A stretch of 12,085 nt of DNA from JAIBJN01 sp035461525 (GCA_035461525.1 DATHVD010000106.1:1-12085); one strand, 5' to 3'. Positions 1-8,902 are shown, counted from the stretch's first letter. Notes: generated by a model from the letters alone, not told the origin. Program-made: numbers and translations.

Positions 1-180
1 GACCCGCGGCTCGTAGACCTTGCGCACCGACTCGAAGACGATCATCGGCGCCCCCCCGGGGGGCGTCACGACGACGCCCTCGGGCTCCGGGCCGGCCGCC
101 GTCGCGGGCGGCTCTCCGTTGAGCGCGGGCGAGCGCGTCTCGGGCTGTTCGATGCTCTCTCTGAGGTTCGCTTCCTGCAC
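1..180 (-). CDS. ftsE: Cell-division ATP-binding protein FtsE (N-terminal part, runs off the window)
   Basis: FtsE is the cytoplasmic ABC-type ATPase that works with membrane partner FtsX to control cell-wall hydrolysis at the division site. Only the first residues are inside the window. From ATG at 45 the protein reads MIVFESVRKVYEPRV, the beta-strand that opens FtsE before its Walker A loop, which is off the window. The order prfB then ftsE is common in actinobacteria. I place the start at GTG 180 because the frame is open back to the prfB stop and third codon positions are nearly all G or C from about 183 downward, but clearly less so from 184 to 270. This would add a 45-residue extension rich in Glu, Pro and Ala. 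GTG at 69 (preceded by GAGGG) and ATG at 45 (preceded by a run of G) are the alternatives. The FtsE identity is fairly sure; the start is not. Confidence 0.7.
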   Translation of the reverse strand, partial: MQEANLRESIEQPETRSPALNGEPPATAAGPEPEGVVVTPPGGAPMIVFESVRKVYEPRV

Positions 181-239
181 CGGCTTACGTGGGGACGCCC
201 GTCCCGAGGGCGCACCGGTCGAGGCTTGGCAAGGAGCCG

Positions 240-245
240 AGTTTA
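240..245 (-). promoter_or_regulatory. Possible -10 box (TAAACT) ahead of ftsE
   Basis: Reading the minus strand, GCTAAACTCGG lies about 60 bases upstream of the proposed ftsE GTG, just after the prfB stop. TAAACT matches the actinobacterial -10 pattern TAnnnT. No convincing -35 box is visible at 16-19 bases upstream. Treat this as a weak candidate that would let ftsE be transcribed separately from prfB. Confidence 0.22.
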
Positions 246-270
246 GCGAAAGCTCCGGGCGGACCGCAGG

Positions 271-1378
271 TCACGCGACCGCGCCCGTCGCCCTCGCCAG
301 CAGGTAGGCGCGGATGAAGCCGTCGAGGTTGCCGTCGAGCACGCCCTGCGCGTTTCCCTCCTCCACGTCCGTGCGGTGATCCTTGACGAGCTGGTACGGA
401 TGGAGGACGTAGCTGCGAATCTGGCTCCCGAAGCCAGTGTCGAGCACCTCGCCGCGCTCCCGGGCCAGCTCCGCCTCGCGCCGCTCAAGCTCGTGCTCGG
501 CGAGGCGGCTGCGAAGGATCCGCATCGCGGTCTGGCGGTTGGAGAGTTGCGAGCGCTCGTTCTGGCACTGGACGACGATGCCCGTCGGCACGTGGGTGAT
601 GCGGACGGCCGAGTCGGTCTTGTTCACGTGCTGGCCGCCGGCCCCGCTCGCCCGGTAGGTGTCCACGCGGAGGTCGGCCTCGTCGATCTCGATCTCGACG
701 TCGTCGGCGACGAGCGGGCTCACGATCACCTGCGCAAACGAGGTGTGCCGGCGGTGCGCCTGGTCGAACGGAGACAGGCGCACGAGCCGGTGGACGCCGC
801 GCTCGGCCTTGAGCGTGCCGTAGGCGTTCTCGCCCTCGACCGTGAAGGTCGCCGACTTGAGGCCGGCCTCCTCCCCCGGGGAGACCTCGACGAGCTCCGT
901 GCGGAAGCCGCGCTCGCCGGCCCAGCGAAGGTACATGCGCAGCAGGATCTCCGTCCAGTCCTGGGCGTCGGTCCCGCCCGTGCCTGCGTGAATGGAGACG
1001 ACCGCGTCTCCTGCGTCGTACTCGCCCGTGAAGAGCGAGTCCTCCTGCAGGCAGTCGAGCTCCTCTCGCAGCGCGCGGGTACCGACCTCGAGCTCGTCCA
1101 GCTCACCGTCGGCGGAGGAGAGCTCGAGCAGCTCGCCGAGGTCGGCGGCCTCGCGGCTGAGGCGGTCGTAGCGCTCGAGCCGCCGTGCGAGCCGGGCGTG
1201 CTCGGAGGAGATGCGGGCGGCGGCCTGCTGGTCGTCCCAGAAGCCGGGGGCGCCCATCGCCTCCTCGAGCTCGGCGACGCGCCCCGTCAGGCGGTCGGGG
1301 TCAAAGGTAATCACGGACCCAGGCGAGCTGGGTCCCGATTTCCTCGAGGTCGTGCTCGAGTGCGCTCCGTTCGGCCAT
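271..1378 (-). CDS. prfB: Peptide chain release factor 2, expressed by +1 programmed frameshift
   Basis: RF2 recognises UGA and UAA stop codons and triggers peptide release in the ribosomal peptidyl transferase centre. The gene is read as 1378-1304, then skips base 1303 and continues 1302-271. That gives 25 residues (MAERSALE... to ...VRDYL) joined to 343 more, 368 in total, close to the 365 of E. coli RF2. The stop-codon recognition tripeptide SPF is at residues 202-204 and the catalytic GGQ at 247-249, in context SGAGGQHVNKT. The N-terminal helical domain contains GAPGFWDD at about 42-49. The gene ends in TGA, its own substrate. ATG 1378 gives the family's usual 25 codons before the shift but has no Shine-Dalgarno; AAGGAGG at 1433-1439 instead precedes in-frame GTG 1420 by 12 bases. 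Identity is certain; the start is slightly open. Confidence 0.96.
1300..1306 (-). promoter_or_regulatory. prfB +1 programmed frameshift site (CTT TGA C)
   Basis: On the minus strand the zero frame reads TAC CTT TGA C: Tyr, Leu, then a UGA stop. Shifting forward by one base skips T1303 and gives CTT then GAC, continuing into the main RF2 frame (Leu-Asp-Pro-Asp). This is the well-known autoregulatory slip site. When RF2 is scarce the UGA is decoded slowly, the peptidyl-tRNA slips and full-length RF2 is made. The purine-rich Shine-Dalgarno-like stimulator that E. coli carries three bases upstream is not evident. The six bases at that place are CGTGAT, offering only GTGAT as a possible match to the extended 16S rRNA 3' end. 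Confidence 0.95.
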
Positions 1379-1480
1379 GGAGAAGGATGGTAGCGAGCGG
1401 GCGTGCCGGCGCCGCCGCACTCCCGCGACGGGCCTCCTTGGGGCACCCCGGCCCACCACCCGCTTTCGAGCGTACACCGG

Positions 1481-1501
1481 AAAAGCGCACCCGTGGGGCG
1501 C
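1481..1501 (-). terminator. Candidate Rho-independent terminator after secA
   Basis: On the minus strand GCGCCCC, loop ACG, GGTGCGC forms a 7-bp stem with one C/T mismatch and is followed at once by TTTT (1484-1481). It starts 49 bases past the secA stop, where a terminator is expected. The T-run is short. If it works, prfB needs its own promoter in the remaining 100 bases. A TACGCT (TAnnnT-like) hexamer lies within 1471-1480 but I see no -35 box for it. Confidence 0.5.
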
Positions 1502-1527
1502 GGATCGTGCCGGCTTGGTGCCCGGGT

Positions 1528-1543
1528 GTGACGGAAGCGTTAC
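1528..1543. repeat. Short inverted repeat GTGACG-GAAG-CGTTAC downstream of secA
   Basis: The plus strand reads GTGACG, four bases, CGTTAC, a near-perfect 6-bp inverted repeat with one G/A deviation, located 8 bases past the secA stop. It could be a DNA-binding half-site pair or a weak RNA hairpin. It has no T-run and is not near an obvious promoter. Its function is unknown. Confidence 0.3.
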
Positions 1544-1550
1544 GGGCGGC

Positions 1551-4220
<2,670 letters not shown>

Positions 4221-4243
4221 CGGTACAGGCTAGCGGCTGGTGT

Positions 4244-4783
4244 TCAGAGGGGGTCGACGGTGAGCTCCCACCGCCGGCCCTCCACCCTATCGGCACGCGC
4301 GACGAAAGCCTGAAAGCGCTCGCGGCCGATTCGCTCCAGCTCGCGCACGGCGGCGGCCTCCGCGTCAGGGAGCTCCTCGGGCTCGACCTCCCCGTCGACG
4401 ATGACCGTCGCCTCCCCCTCCGGCGGCAGCGCGACCTCGAGCAAGGACGCGACGATGCCTTCGGGAAGCTCGAGCGGCTCGGAGCGGTCCTCGCTCGCCC
4501 CAACCGCCCACTCGAGATCGCTCTTCCGCACGGCCCGGACCCCGTAGGGAGGATCGAGCGCGATCCCGGCCGTGAGGGCCTCGACCGCGTCGGCCGGGAC
4601 GTCGCCGAGGACAGAGCCGTCGGCACGGACCCGGAACTCGAGCTCGCTCACGTCCGAGCCGCGGAGCGCCTCGACCTCGGCGAGCCCTGTCGCGTCCCAC
4701 CGGCGCGGGCGCGCGAGGCCCGAGACGCCGCTCTCGACCCAGCGGAAGGCCCGCGGGTCGCGGATGTCGTCTTCGGGAGCCAC
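4244..4783 (-). CDS. Uncharacterised acidic protein between hpf and secA
   Basis: I do not recognise this 179-residue protein. It starts at GTG 4783 (VAPEDDIRDPRAFRWV...), 5 bases after the hpf stop, and ends 23 bases before secA, so it probably shares a transcript with both. It has no signal peptide, membrane segment or cysteine, so a soluble cytoplasmic protein is likely. It is rich in Glu and Asp. The middle (ELEFRVRADGSVLGDVPADA, then GVRAVRKSDLEWAVGA) looks like alternating beta strands and helices. The C-terminal part (EAAAVRELERIGRERFQAFVARAD) reads as an amphipathic helix followed by a short strand (RRWELTVDPL). Codon use is like its neighbours, which supports real coding. There is no clear Shine-Dalgarno. 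Its position suggests a role linked to ribosome hibernation or export, but that is a guess. Confidence 0.75.
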   Translation of the reverse strand: MAPEDDIRDPRAFRWVESGVSGLARPRRWDATGLAEVEALRGSDVSELEFRVRADGSVLGDVPADAVEALTAGIALDPPYGVRAVRKSDLEWAVGASEDRSEPLELPEGIVASLLEVALPPEGEATVIVDGEVEPEELPDAEAAAVRELERIGRERFQAFVARADRVEGRRWELTVDPL

Positions 4784-4788
4784 GGCCG

Positions 4789-5337
4789 TCAGGAGACCTG
4801 TGGCTCGATGAGGCCGTAGTCCCCGTCGCGGCGGCGGTAGACGACGTTGACGTCGTTCGTGTCCGCATTCTGGAAGACGAAGAAGTCGTGGCCGATCAGC
4901 TCGAGCTGGAGGACGGCCTCCTCGGGCGACATCGGCTTCACCGCGAACTGCTTGGTCTTGACGATCATGGGGCTCTCCTCGTCCGGGACGACGGGCATCG
5001 ACTCCGCGACCTGCGCCGCCTGCGCTGCGGCCGTGCGGCCCCGGCGGCGCTTCTCCCGGTAACGGGAGGCCTGCCGCTCGAGCTTCTCCACGAGCAGGTC
5101 GATCGAGGCCCGCATGTCGTTCGAGGCCTCGCGCGCCCGCAGGACCGGGCCTTTCGTCCAGATCGTCCCCTCGGCGATCTGGTTGGCGGCGATGGACGGG
5201 TTCCTCTCGACCGCGAGCTCGAGCTCGAGCCGCGCGGCATCGTTCAGGTGCTTCGAGAGCTTGGCGAGCTTCTCCTCGGCGTAGTCCCGTAGGGACTCGC
5301 TGACCTCGACGTTCTTCCCCTTGACCTGAACCTGCAC
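4789..5337 (-). CDS. hpf: Long-form ribosome hibernation promoting factor (HPF/RaiA family)
   Basis: Long HPF binds the 30S decoding region and pairs two ribosomes into inactive 100S dimers during starvation. The 182 residues show both family domains. The N-terminal ribosome-binding domain (1 to about 95) has KGKNVEVSESLRDYAEEKLAKL and IDLLVEKLERQASRYREKRR. A basic-to-acidic linker follows (about 96-125), then the C-terminal dimerisation domain with VKTKQFAVKPMSPEEAVLQ, LIGHDFFVFQNADT and VVYRRRDGDYGLIEP. The start is GTG 5337, chosen because AGGGAGG sits 8 bases upstream and the N-terminus aligns with the family. The next gene follows after 5 bases. No dedicated promoter is evident in the 51 bases upstream. 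In many actinobacteria and Firmicutes hpf lies next to secA and prfB, as here apart from one inserted gene. Confidence 0.96.
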   Translation of the reverse strand: MQVQVKGKNVEVSESLRDYAEEKLAKLSKHLNDAARLELELAVERNPSIAANQIAEGTIWTKGPVLRAREASNDMRASIDLLVEKLERQASRYREKRRRGRTAAAQAAQVAESMPVVPDEESPMIVKTKQFAVKPMSPEEAVLQLELIGHDFFVFQNADTNDVNVVYRRRDGDYGLIEPQVS

Positions 5338-5388
5338 GGAAGCTCCCTCCCTCGGCGATCTGACGGCAGCCTACCGCGGCCGCTACCG

Positions 5389-5835
5389 CTACCGCGCGAC
5401 GAGGCGCAGCGGCTCGCCGGACGCGAGCAGCGACGCGTCGAAGGACAGCGGCGCCCCTCCCTCGACGGCCAGCACGTAGCGCGCCTCCTCGGGGACGTCG
5501 TCGATCTCGAGCGCGAAGACGCACACGGTCGGCATCCGGTCGGACTCCCAGTCGATGGTCGGGTCGGCGTTCTCGGCCCGCCCCGGCGGGAGCTCGCCCT
5601 CGTAGAGAACCGTCCCGTCCTCCGCCTCGAGCGTGAACCGCGAGCCCGCGTGGACGTACTGGAAGGGGCGGGCGCCCGCGCACTCGATCCCCTCCACCCG
5701 AATGTTGTTGTCGGGGGTGACGAGGAGGACGTCGACGTCGACGCCGTCGCCGTCGCCGTCGAGCCCGGCGCACCCCGGCGTGGCAAGCACGGCCGCGGCT
5801 GAGAGGCAGGCCGTGGCGATCCGAAGGCCGGTCAT
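5389..5835 (-). CDS. Small exported Asp-rich protein, possible lipoprotein
   Basis: I do not recognise a family for this 148-residue protein. Residues 1-22 form a hydrophobic signal peptide ending AVLATPGC. This resembles a lipobox, but Pro at -2 is not canonical, so lipid attachment at Cys22 is uncertain. Next comes LDGDGDGVDVDV (25-36), an Asp-rich run like a calcium-binding loop, then a region likely to be beta-sandwich. Cys52 and Cys105 could form a disulfide. The ATG overlaps the stop of the thioredoxin-fold gene by ATGA (5835-5832), and GGAGG sits 4 bases upstream, so the two are translationally coupled. An exported two-cysteine protein coupled to an exported thioredoxin fits a substrate/partner relation, but this is inference. 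Confidence 0.8.
   Translation of the reverse strand: MTGLRIATACLSAAAVLATPGCAGLDGDGDGVDVDVLLVTPDNNIRVEGIECAGARPFQYVHAGSRFTLEAEDGTVLYEGELPPGRAENADPTIDWESDRMPTVCVFALEIDDVPEEARYVLAVEGGAPLSFDASLLASGEPLRLVAR
5731..5760. repeat. Short hexanucleotide repeats inside the Asp-rich protein gene
   Basis: The plus strand carries GTCGAC twice followed by GCCGTC three times in a row. On the coding strand they encode the alternating Asp/Gly and Asp/Val stretch at residues 25-35. Each unit is two codons, so gain or loss of a unit would lengthen or shorten the acidic run without breaking the frame. Confidence 0.6.
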
Positions 5836-6437
5836 CCGCCCTCCGCGGCCGACCCCTCGACGAGCCCGTCGAGCGCCTCCGCGAGGGCGTCCGGGTCGGG
5901 CCCGCCCGGCCACCCGCGCAGGACCCTGCCCTCCCGGGAGACGAGGACGACGACGGGCGGCTCCCTCGCGGCGTAGTCGAGCCAGACCCGCCCGCCGGCG
6001 GCTCCGAGCGGGTGGCCGACGGCGAGCTCCTCCGCGTACTCGTCCGCACCGGTGTCGTCCTCCGGGACGATCCCGAGGAGGCCGACCGCCTCCTCGTGGC
6101 GATCGACAGCCTCGGCGGCCTGCCGGTGCAGGTCGGCGCAGCGGCCGCACCAGCTCGCCGTGAAGACGAGGACGAGAGGACGGTCCGCCCAGAGGTCGCT
6201 CGCGGCAACCGTCGTCCCGTCGACGAGCGTGGCGGTGAACTCCGGCGCCGGCGGCGCCGACGGCGGCGGCTCGGCGAACTCGACGCCCGCCGGCACGGGG
6301 CCCGGCAGGTCGGTCGCCCCTCCCGCCGGATCGCCGCCGTCCGAGCCGAACGAGCAGCCGGCGGCGAGGAACGATAGCGCGAGCCCGAGTGCGAGCGCGC
6401 ACCGGGCCGCGCGGGTCGTGGACGTCGTTTTCTCCAT
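5832..6437 (-). CDS. Thioredoxin-fold lipoprotein (TlpA/ResA-like)
   Basis: This is a 201-residue exported thiol-disulfide protein. Residues 1-28 are a lipoprotein signal peptide ending FLAAGC, so Cys28 is the likely lipid-bearing residue on the outer face of the cytoplasmic membrane. A disordered Pro/Gly/Ala linker covers 29-65. The TlpA-type fold starts at PAPEFTATLVDGTTV (63-77) and holds the active site FTASWCGRC, with redox cysteines 97 and 100. A proline pair in REPPVVVLVSREGRVL (about 159-174) provides the expected cis-Pro opposite the active site. CGRC is an unusual dipeptide between the cysteines and would tune redox potential. ATG 6437 is chosen because the signal peptide begins there; upstream sequence runs into a hairpin. 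Its stop overlaps the next gene's ATG. Relatives reduce or form disulfides in cytochrome maturation or exported proteins; the substrate here is unknown. Confidence 0.9.
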   Translation of the reverse strand: MEKTTSTTRAARCALALGLALSFLAAGCSFGSDGGDPAGGATDLPGPVPAGVEFAEPPPSAPPAPEFTATLVDGTTVAASDLWADRPLVLVFTASWCGRCADLHRQAAEAVDRHEEAVGLLGIVPEDDTGADEYAEELAVGHPLGAAGGRVWLDYAAREPPVVVLVSREGRVLRGWPGGPDPDALAEALDGLVEGSAAEGG

Positions 6438-6472
6438 CCGGGATCCGAGCTCGTGCGAATGGTGCCCGCCGC

Positions 6473-6505
6473 GACGGGGGCGGAGCGTCGCGCTCCGCCC
6501 CCGTC
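6473..6505 (-). terminator. Perfect 15-bp hairpin downstream of the M6 peptidase gene
   Basis: GACGGGGGCGGAGCG (6473-6487) is followed by a 3-base loop and its exact reverse complement (6491-6505). The hairpin begins 12 bases past the peptidase stop on the minus strand. There is no T-run after it, a form often seen in GC-rich actinobacteria. It probably ends or strongly attenuates transcription before the thioredoxin-fold gene, or protects the peptidase mRNA 3' end. Confidence 0.75.
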
Positions 6506-6517
6506 CGTCCGGTCGGA

Positions 6518-8635
6518 CTAGCCCTCGTTGGAGGGCGTCGTGTCCTGCACGTGGACGTTGCACGTACGCGTGGCCGTCTGCGACGGGTCGGTCTCCGACG
6601 TCGCCGTCAGGGTCACCGTCGTGCGGGCGTCGCCGTCGTCGTCCTCGGGGTTGCGCAGGACGTGGACGGGAACCTGCACCGTCTCACCGGCCGCGGCGAA
6701 CGCGAGCGCGTTCGGGAGCGTGATCTCCCAGTCCTCGCTCGAGGAGCTGGCCGCGACGCGGTAGACGTCCGAGTCGAACACGCCCTCGCCGGCCTCCCCG
6801 CTGTTCGTGAGCGGGAAGGAGCACGTGGCGAGGAACCCGGGCCGCTGCGGGGTCTTCGTGGCGGCCCCGAGCGCGACGTCCCGCGCGAAGGGGCCGGCCC
6901 CGTCGAAGCGCCGGATGCCGATGTCGTAGTAGAGGACGCCGTCCTCGTCCCGGCCCGTGTCGAGGAAGTAGAAGTGGAGCCGGTTGAAGTTGTCGACGTA
7001 CTCGTACTCGCTGCCGGAGTTCGTGCCGGCGTGGAACGTCGCGTCGTTGAGCTGGCGCGGGTCGCCGCGCACGACCGCGACGGGCGTACCGTCCGGCCGG
7101 TAGAAGTCGATCATCCCGATGTCCTCCGGCTTCGGGTCGATCAGCCAGACGCGCGGCGTGCCGCTGTTGCGGCTCTTCGAGAGGAGGACGCCGTGGCCCG
7201 GGGCGAACGAGTCGTTCCCGACCCGGTCGACGACCTCGAACCGGTAGTGGAGGTAGCCGGTGCCGGGGCAGTAGAACGAGCTGAGCCCCTGGTTGGCGCA
7301 GCTCCCCGCCAGGTCGCCTCCGGCGCCGAAGTTGGCCGTGAGGCCGACGAGGTCGCCGTCCGGGACCGCGGAGCGGGCCTTGACGCGGACGACCGCGACG
7401 CCCTGGTCGGCCAGGGTGTTGCGCTCCACGGTGACCTGCTCGCCGCTTTCGAGCACGTTGAGCTGGTTCTTGAAGTGGAGCATGTGGTGCGGCCCGAGGC
7501 CCGAGCCGCCCTGGTTCGGCACCTGCCAGCGGTTGTGCGTGCCGCCGGGCCCGTTGAACGTCCCGCGGCTCATCATCTCCCAGTAGCCGGTGTAGTTGCG
7601 GACGTTGTCCGCGAACGGGTTGTTGTAGTTGTCCGGCAACCCGCGCAGGTGGCTGAACTCGTGGGCGAACACGCTGAGGCCCGAGCTCTCCGCCTGCGTC
7701 GACGTGCCGCCGCCGGCGTTCGGCCAGTGGTTCGCCGCCGCGCGCCACGACGTCCAAGGCACGTAGCGGGTGCTGGCCCAGTTGGTCATCACCTGTCCCG
7801 CGTTGTTCAGGACCGGCCCCTCCGTGGCGCCGGGCGGGCCGAACGCCGCCGGGACGTCGTTGCGGTCGCTCCACAGCATCTCGCCGAACTCCTGCCACGT
7901 CGACGATTCGTCGTGGCCGGCGGTGACGTAGAAGCCGTTGTTGTAGCCGCACAGCCCCGAGGCACAGCCGATGTCGGCACGCCACAGCGCGCCGCCGTCG
8001 TTGCGAATGTTCTTGCCGCAGCTGTCGCCCTGCGGACAGAACTGCGAGATCGGCGCGTTGAAGCTGCCGTCGGGCATCCCGTACTCGTGCAGCTTGCCGG
8101 GCAGCGTGTAGGGCCCGAACACCTCCACGTCGACGCCGATGCGCCCGTGGCTGTCCTCCATCCAGTACGAGTGCAACGTCTGACCCCCGTTGAACTCGTT
8201 CGGGACGGCGTAGTAGTCGTACATCCAGTCGGCGACGTCCTCCTGTGCGACGGGAGTCCAGCCCGACTGCGGATTGCCGAAGGGATGGGTCTCCGCTGCC
8301 TGCGTGATGAGGAAAGGTTGATCCGTGAACTCGAGCAGGATGATCGCCGTCCGGTACTGGTTCTGGCTCCCCTGGCTCGTCGCGGCCGAGTTCCAGGACT
8401 CGGGGCGGACCGGCGTGTAGTCGGCCCATGTCAGGTCGGCCTGGTCGACCCAGTTCTGCGCGTCGATCGGCTGGAGCAGCGGATGGTTGACCGCGTCCGG
8501 GGGCGCCTGCGCGGAGACGGTGCTCGATCCGATCGCCGCCGCGAGCACGAGCGCGAGCGTGGTCACGCTCACGAGCAGGCGCGCCCAGCGGCGCCCTTCA
8601 CCCCGGCGCGGGCCCGCGGCCGCGCCGGGAGTCAC
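6518..8635 (-). CDS. Secreted M6-family (immune inhibitor A-like) metallopeptidase
   Basis: The 705-residue product looks like a secreted zinc endopeptidase. It opens with an Arg-rich n-region (about 9-19), a hydrophobic stretch (LLVSVTTLALVLAAAIGSS) and a probable signal-peptidase site near STVSAQA (39-44). The zinc site HEFSHLRGLPD is at 325-335 (His325, His329, Asp335 as ligands, Glu326 catalytic), followed by a Met-turn candidate YWEMMSRG at 351-358, both typical of M6 and related metzincin-like peptidases. The C-terminal region (about 640-705) is beta-rich with a final Cys and is probably an accessory Ig-like domain. Several cysteines (200, 206, 224, 229) could form disulfides outside the cell. 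GTG 8635 is chosen because GGAAGGA lies just upstream and third-position GC rises there. An upstream in-frame ATG at 8755 lacks these signs. The substrate is unknown. Confidence 0.9.
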   Translation of the reverse strand: MTPGAAAGPRRGEGRRWARLLVSVTTLALVLAAAIGSSTVSAQAPPDAVNHPLLQPIDAQNWVDQADLTWADYTPVRPESWNSAATSQGSQNQYRTAIILLEFTDQPFLITQAAETHPFGNPQSGWTPVAQEDVADWMYDYYAVPNEFNGGQTLHSYWMEDSHGRIGVDVEVFGPYTLPGKLHEYGMPDGSFNAPISQFCPQGDSCGKNIRNDGGALWRADIGCASGLCGYNNGFYVTAGHDESSTWQEFGEMLWSDRNDVPAAFGPPGATEGPVLNNAGQVMTNWASTRYVPWTSWRAAANHWPNAGGGTSTQAESSGLSVFAHEFSHLRGLPDNYNNPFADNVRNYTGYWEMMSRGTFNGPGGTHNRWQVPNQGGSGLGPHHMLHFKNQLNVLESGEQVTVERNTLADQGVAVVRVKARSAVPDGDLVGLTANFGAGGDLAGSCANQGLSSFYCPGTGYLHYRFEVVDRVGNDSFAPGHGVLLSKSRNSGTPRVWLIDPKPEDIGMIDFYRPDGTPVAVVRGDPRQLNDATFHAGTNSGSEYEYVDNFNRLHFYFLDTGRDEDGVLYYDIGIRRFDGAGPFARDVALGAATKTPQRPGFLATCSFPLTNSGEAGEGVFDSDVYRVAASSSSEDWEITLPNALAFAAAGETVQVPVHVLRNPEDDDGDARTTVTLTATSETDPSQTATRTCNVHVQDTTPSNEG

Positions 8636-8676
8636 CGTGGGTCCTTCCGGAGCCCTGTGTTCGAATGTCTCGTCAC
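8632..8676 (-). CDS. Possible 14-residue leader peptide coupled to the M6 peptidase start
   Basis: The best Shine-Dalgarno of this leader, AAAGGAG (8686-8680), is 3 bases ahead of a GTG at 8676 that opens a short frame, VTRHSNTGLRKDPR, ending in TGA. That TGA overlaps the peptidase start codon in the sequence GTGA (8635-8632). This arrangement is what translational coupling or leader-peptide control looks like. The peptide has no run of one amino acid and no recognisable arrest motif. It may instead be a chance frame behind a ribosome-loading site. Confidence 0.4.
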   Translation of the reverse strand: MTRHSNTGLRKDPR

Positions 8677-8902
8677 GTCTCTCCTTTCCGCCCGGGCGCC
8701 CGGGAGCCCGGTTAGCGTTGTCTTCGGGGGACTCGAACGGCAGCGCGGAAGGCATACCGCGGCGACAGCTACGGTCGGTCAGGGGCGACGGGCGCCTCGC
8801 TGACGACGTTCCGGGCTTGATCGACTCCTCTGTGCCTGCGCGGGACCCCTTCCCTGGATCGGAGCGCGGCCGACATGCCTGCCCGGTTCCGCGGTTCCGA
8901 CG
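8636..8902 (-). other. Long 5' leader of the M6 peptidase transcript
   Basis: From the expected transcription start near 8902 to the peptidase GTG is about 267 bases with no gene of normal size. It contains a 35-codon frame (ATG 8876 to TAG 8769) without a ribosome binding site, a perfect 14-base palindrome CCCGGGCGCCCGGG at 8691-8704, and the possible leader peptide at its end. I compared it by eye with c-di-AMP, c-di-GMP, TPP and cobalamin riboswitch signatures and found no convincing match. The rest shows nothing I can name. Confidence 0.4.

Noticed and set aside
1304..1378. prfB as a frameshifted pseudogene
   Set aside because: The interruption is exactly the conserved CTT TGA C programmed site at codon 26, and all functional RF2 motifs are intact.
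4244..6208. A single 654-codon minus-strand frame spanning several genes
   Set aside because: Only its last 179 codons are coding-like. The rest is out of frame with HPF, the Asp-rich protein and the thioredoxin lipoprotein, whose motifs are clear in other frames.
6438..6563. A 42-residue N-terminal extension of the thioredoxin-fold lipoprotein
   Set aside because: It would read through the perfect hairpin and put the lipoprotein signal peptide internally.
8636..8755. ATG 8755 as the start of the M6 peptidase
   Set aside because: Codons between 8755 and 8636 have mixed third positions unlike the gene, there is no ribosome binding site, and it would put about 55 residues before the Arg-rich signal peptide. 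GTG 8635 has GGAAGGA and fits better.
6389..8803. Plus-strand open frame of 804 codons opposite the M6 peptidase
   Set aside because: It is a shadow of the peptidase gene: Arg/Val/Ala-rich, no recognisable domain, and it also crosses the hairpin and the peptidase leader.
8769..8876. A 35-residue protein in the peptidase leader
   Set aside because: It has no ribosome binding site and mixed codon composition; it is more likely a chance frame.
8636..8902. c-di-AMP (ydaO-type) riboswitch in the peptidase leader
   Set aside because: Fragments such as GTCGTCAGC and GAGGCG are reminiscent, but the conserved GUGAAUC and AGCUAACC segments and their order are missing.
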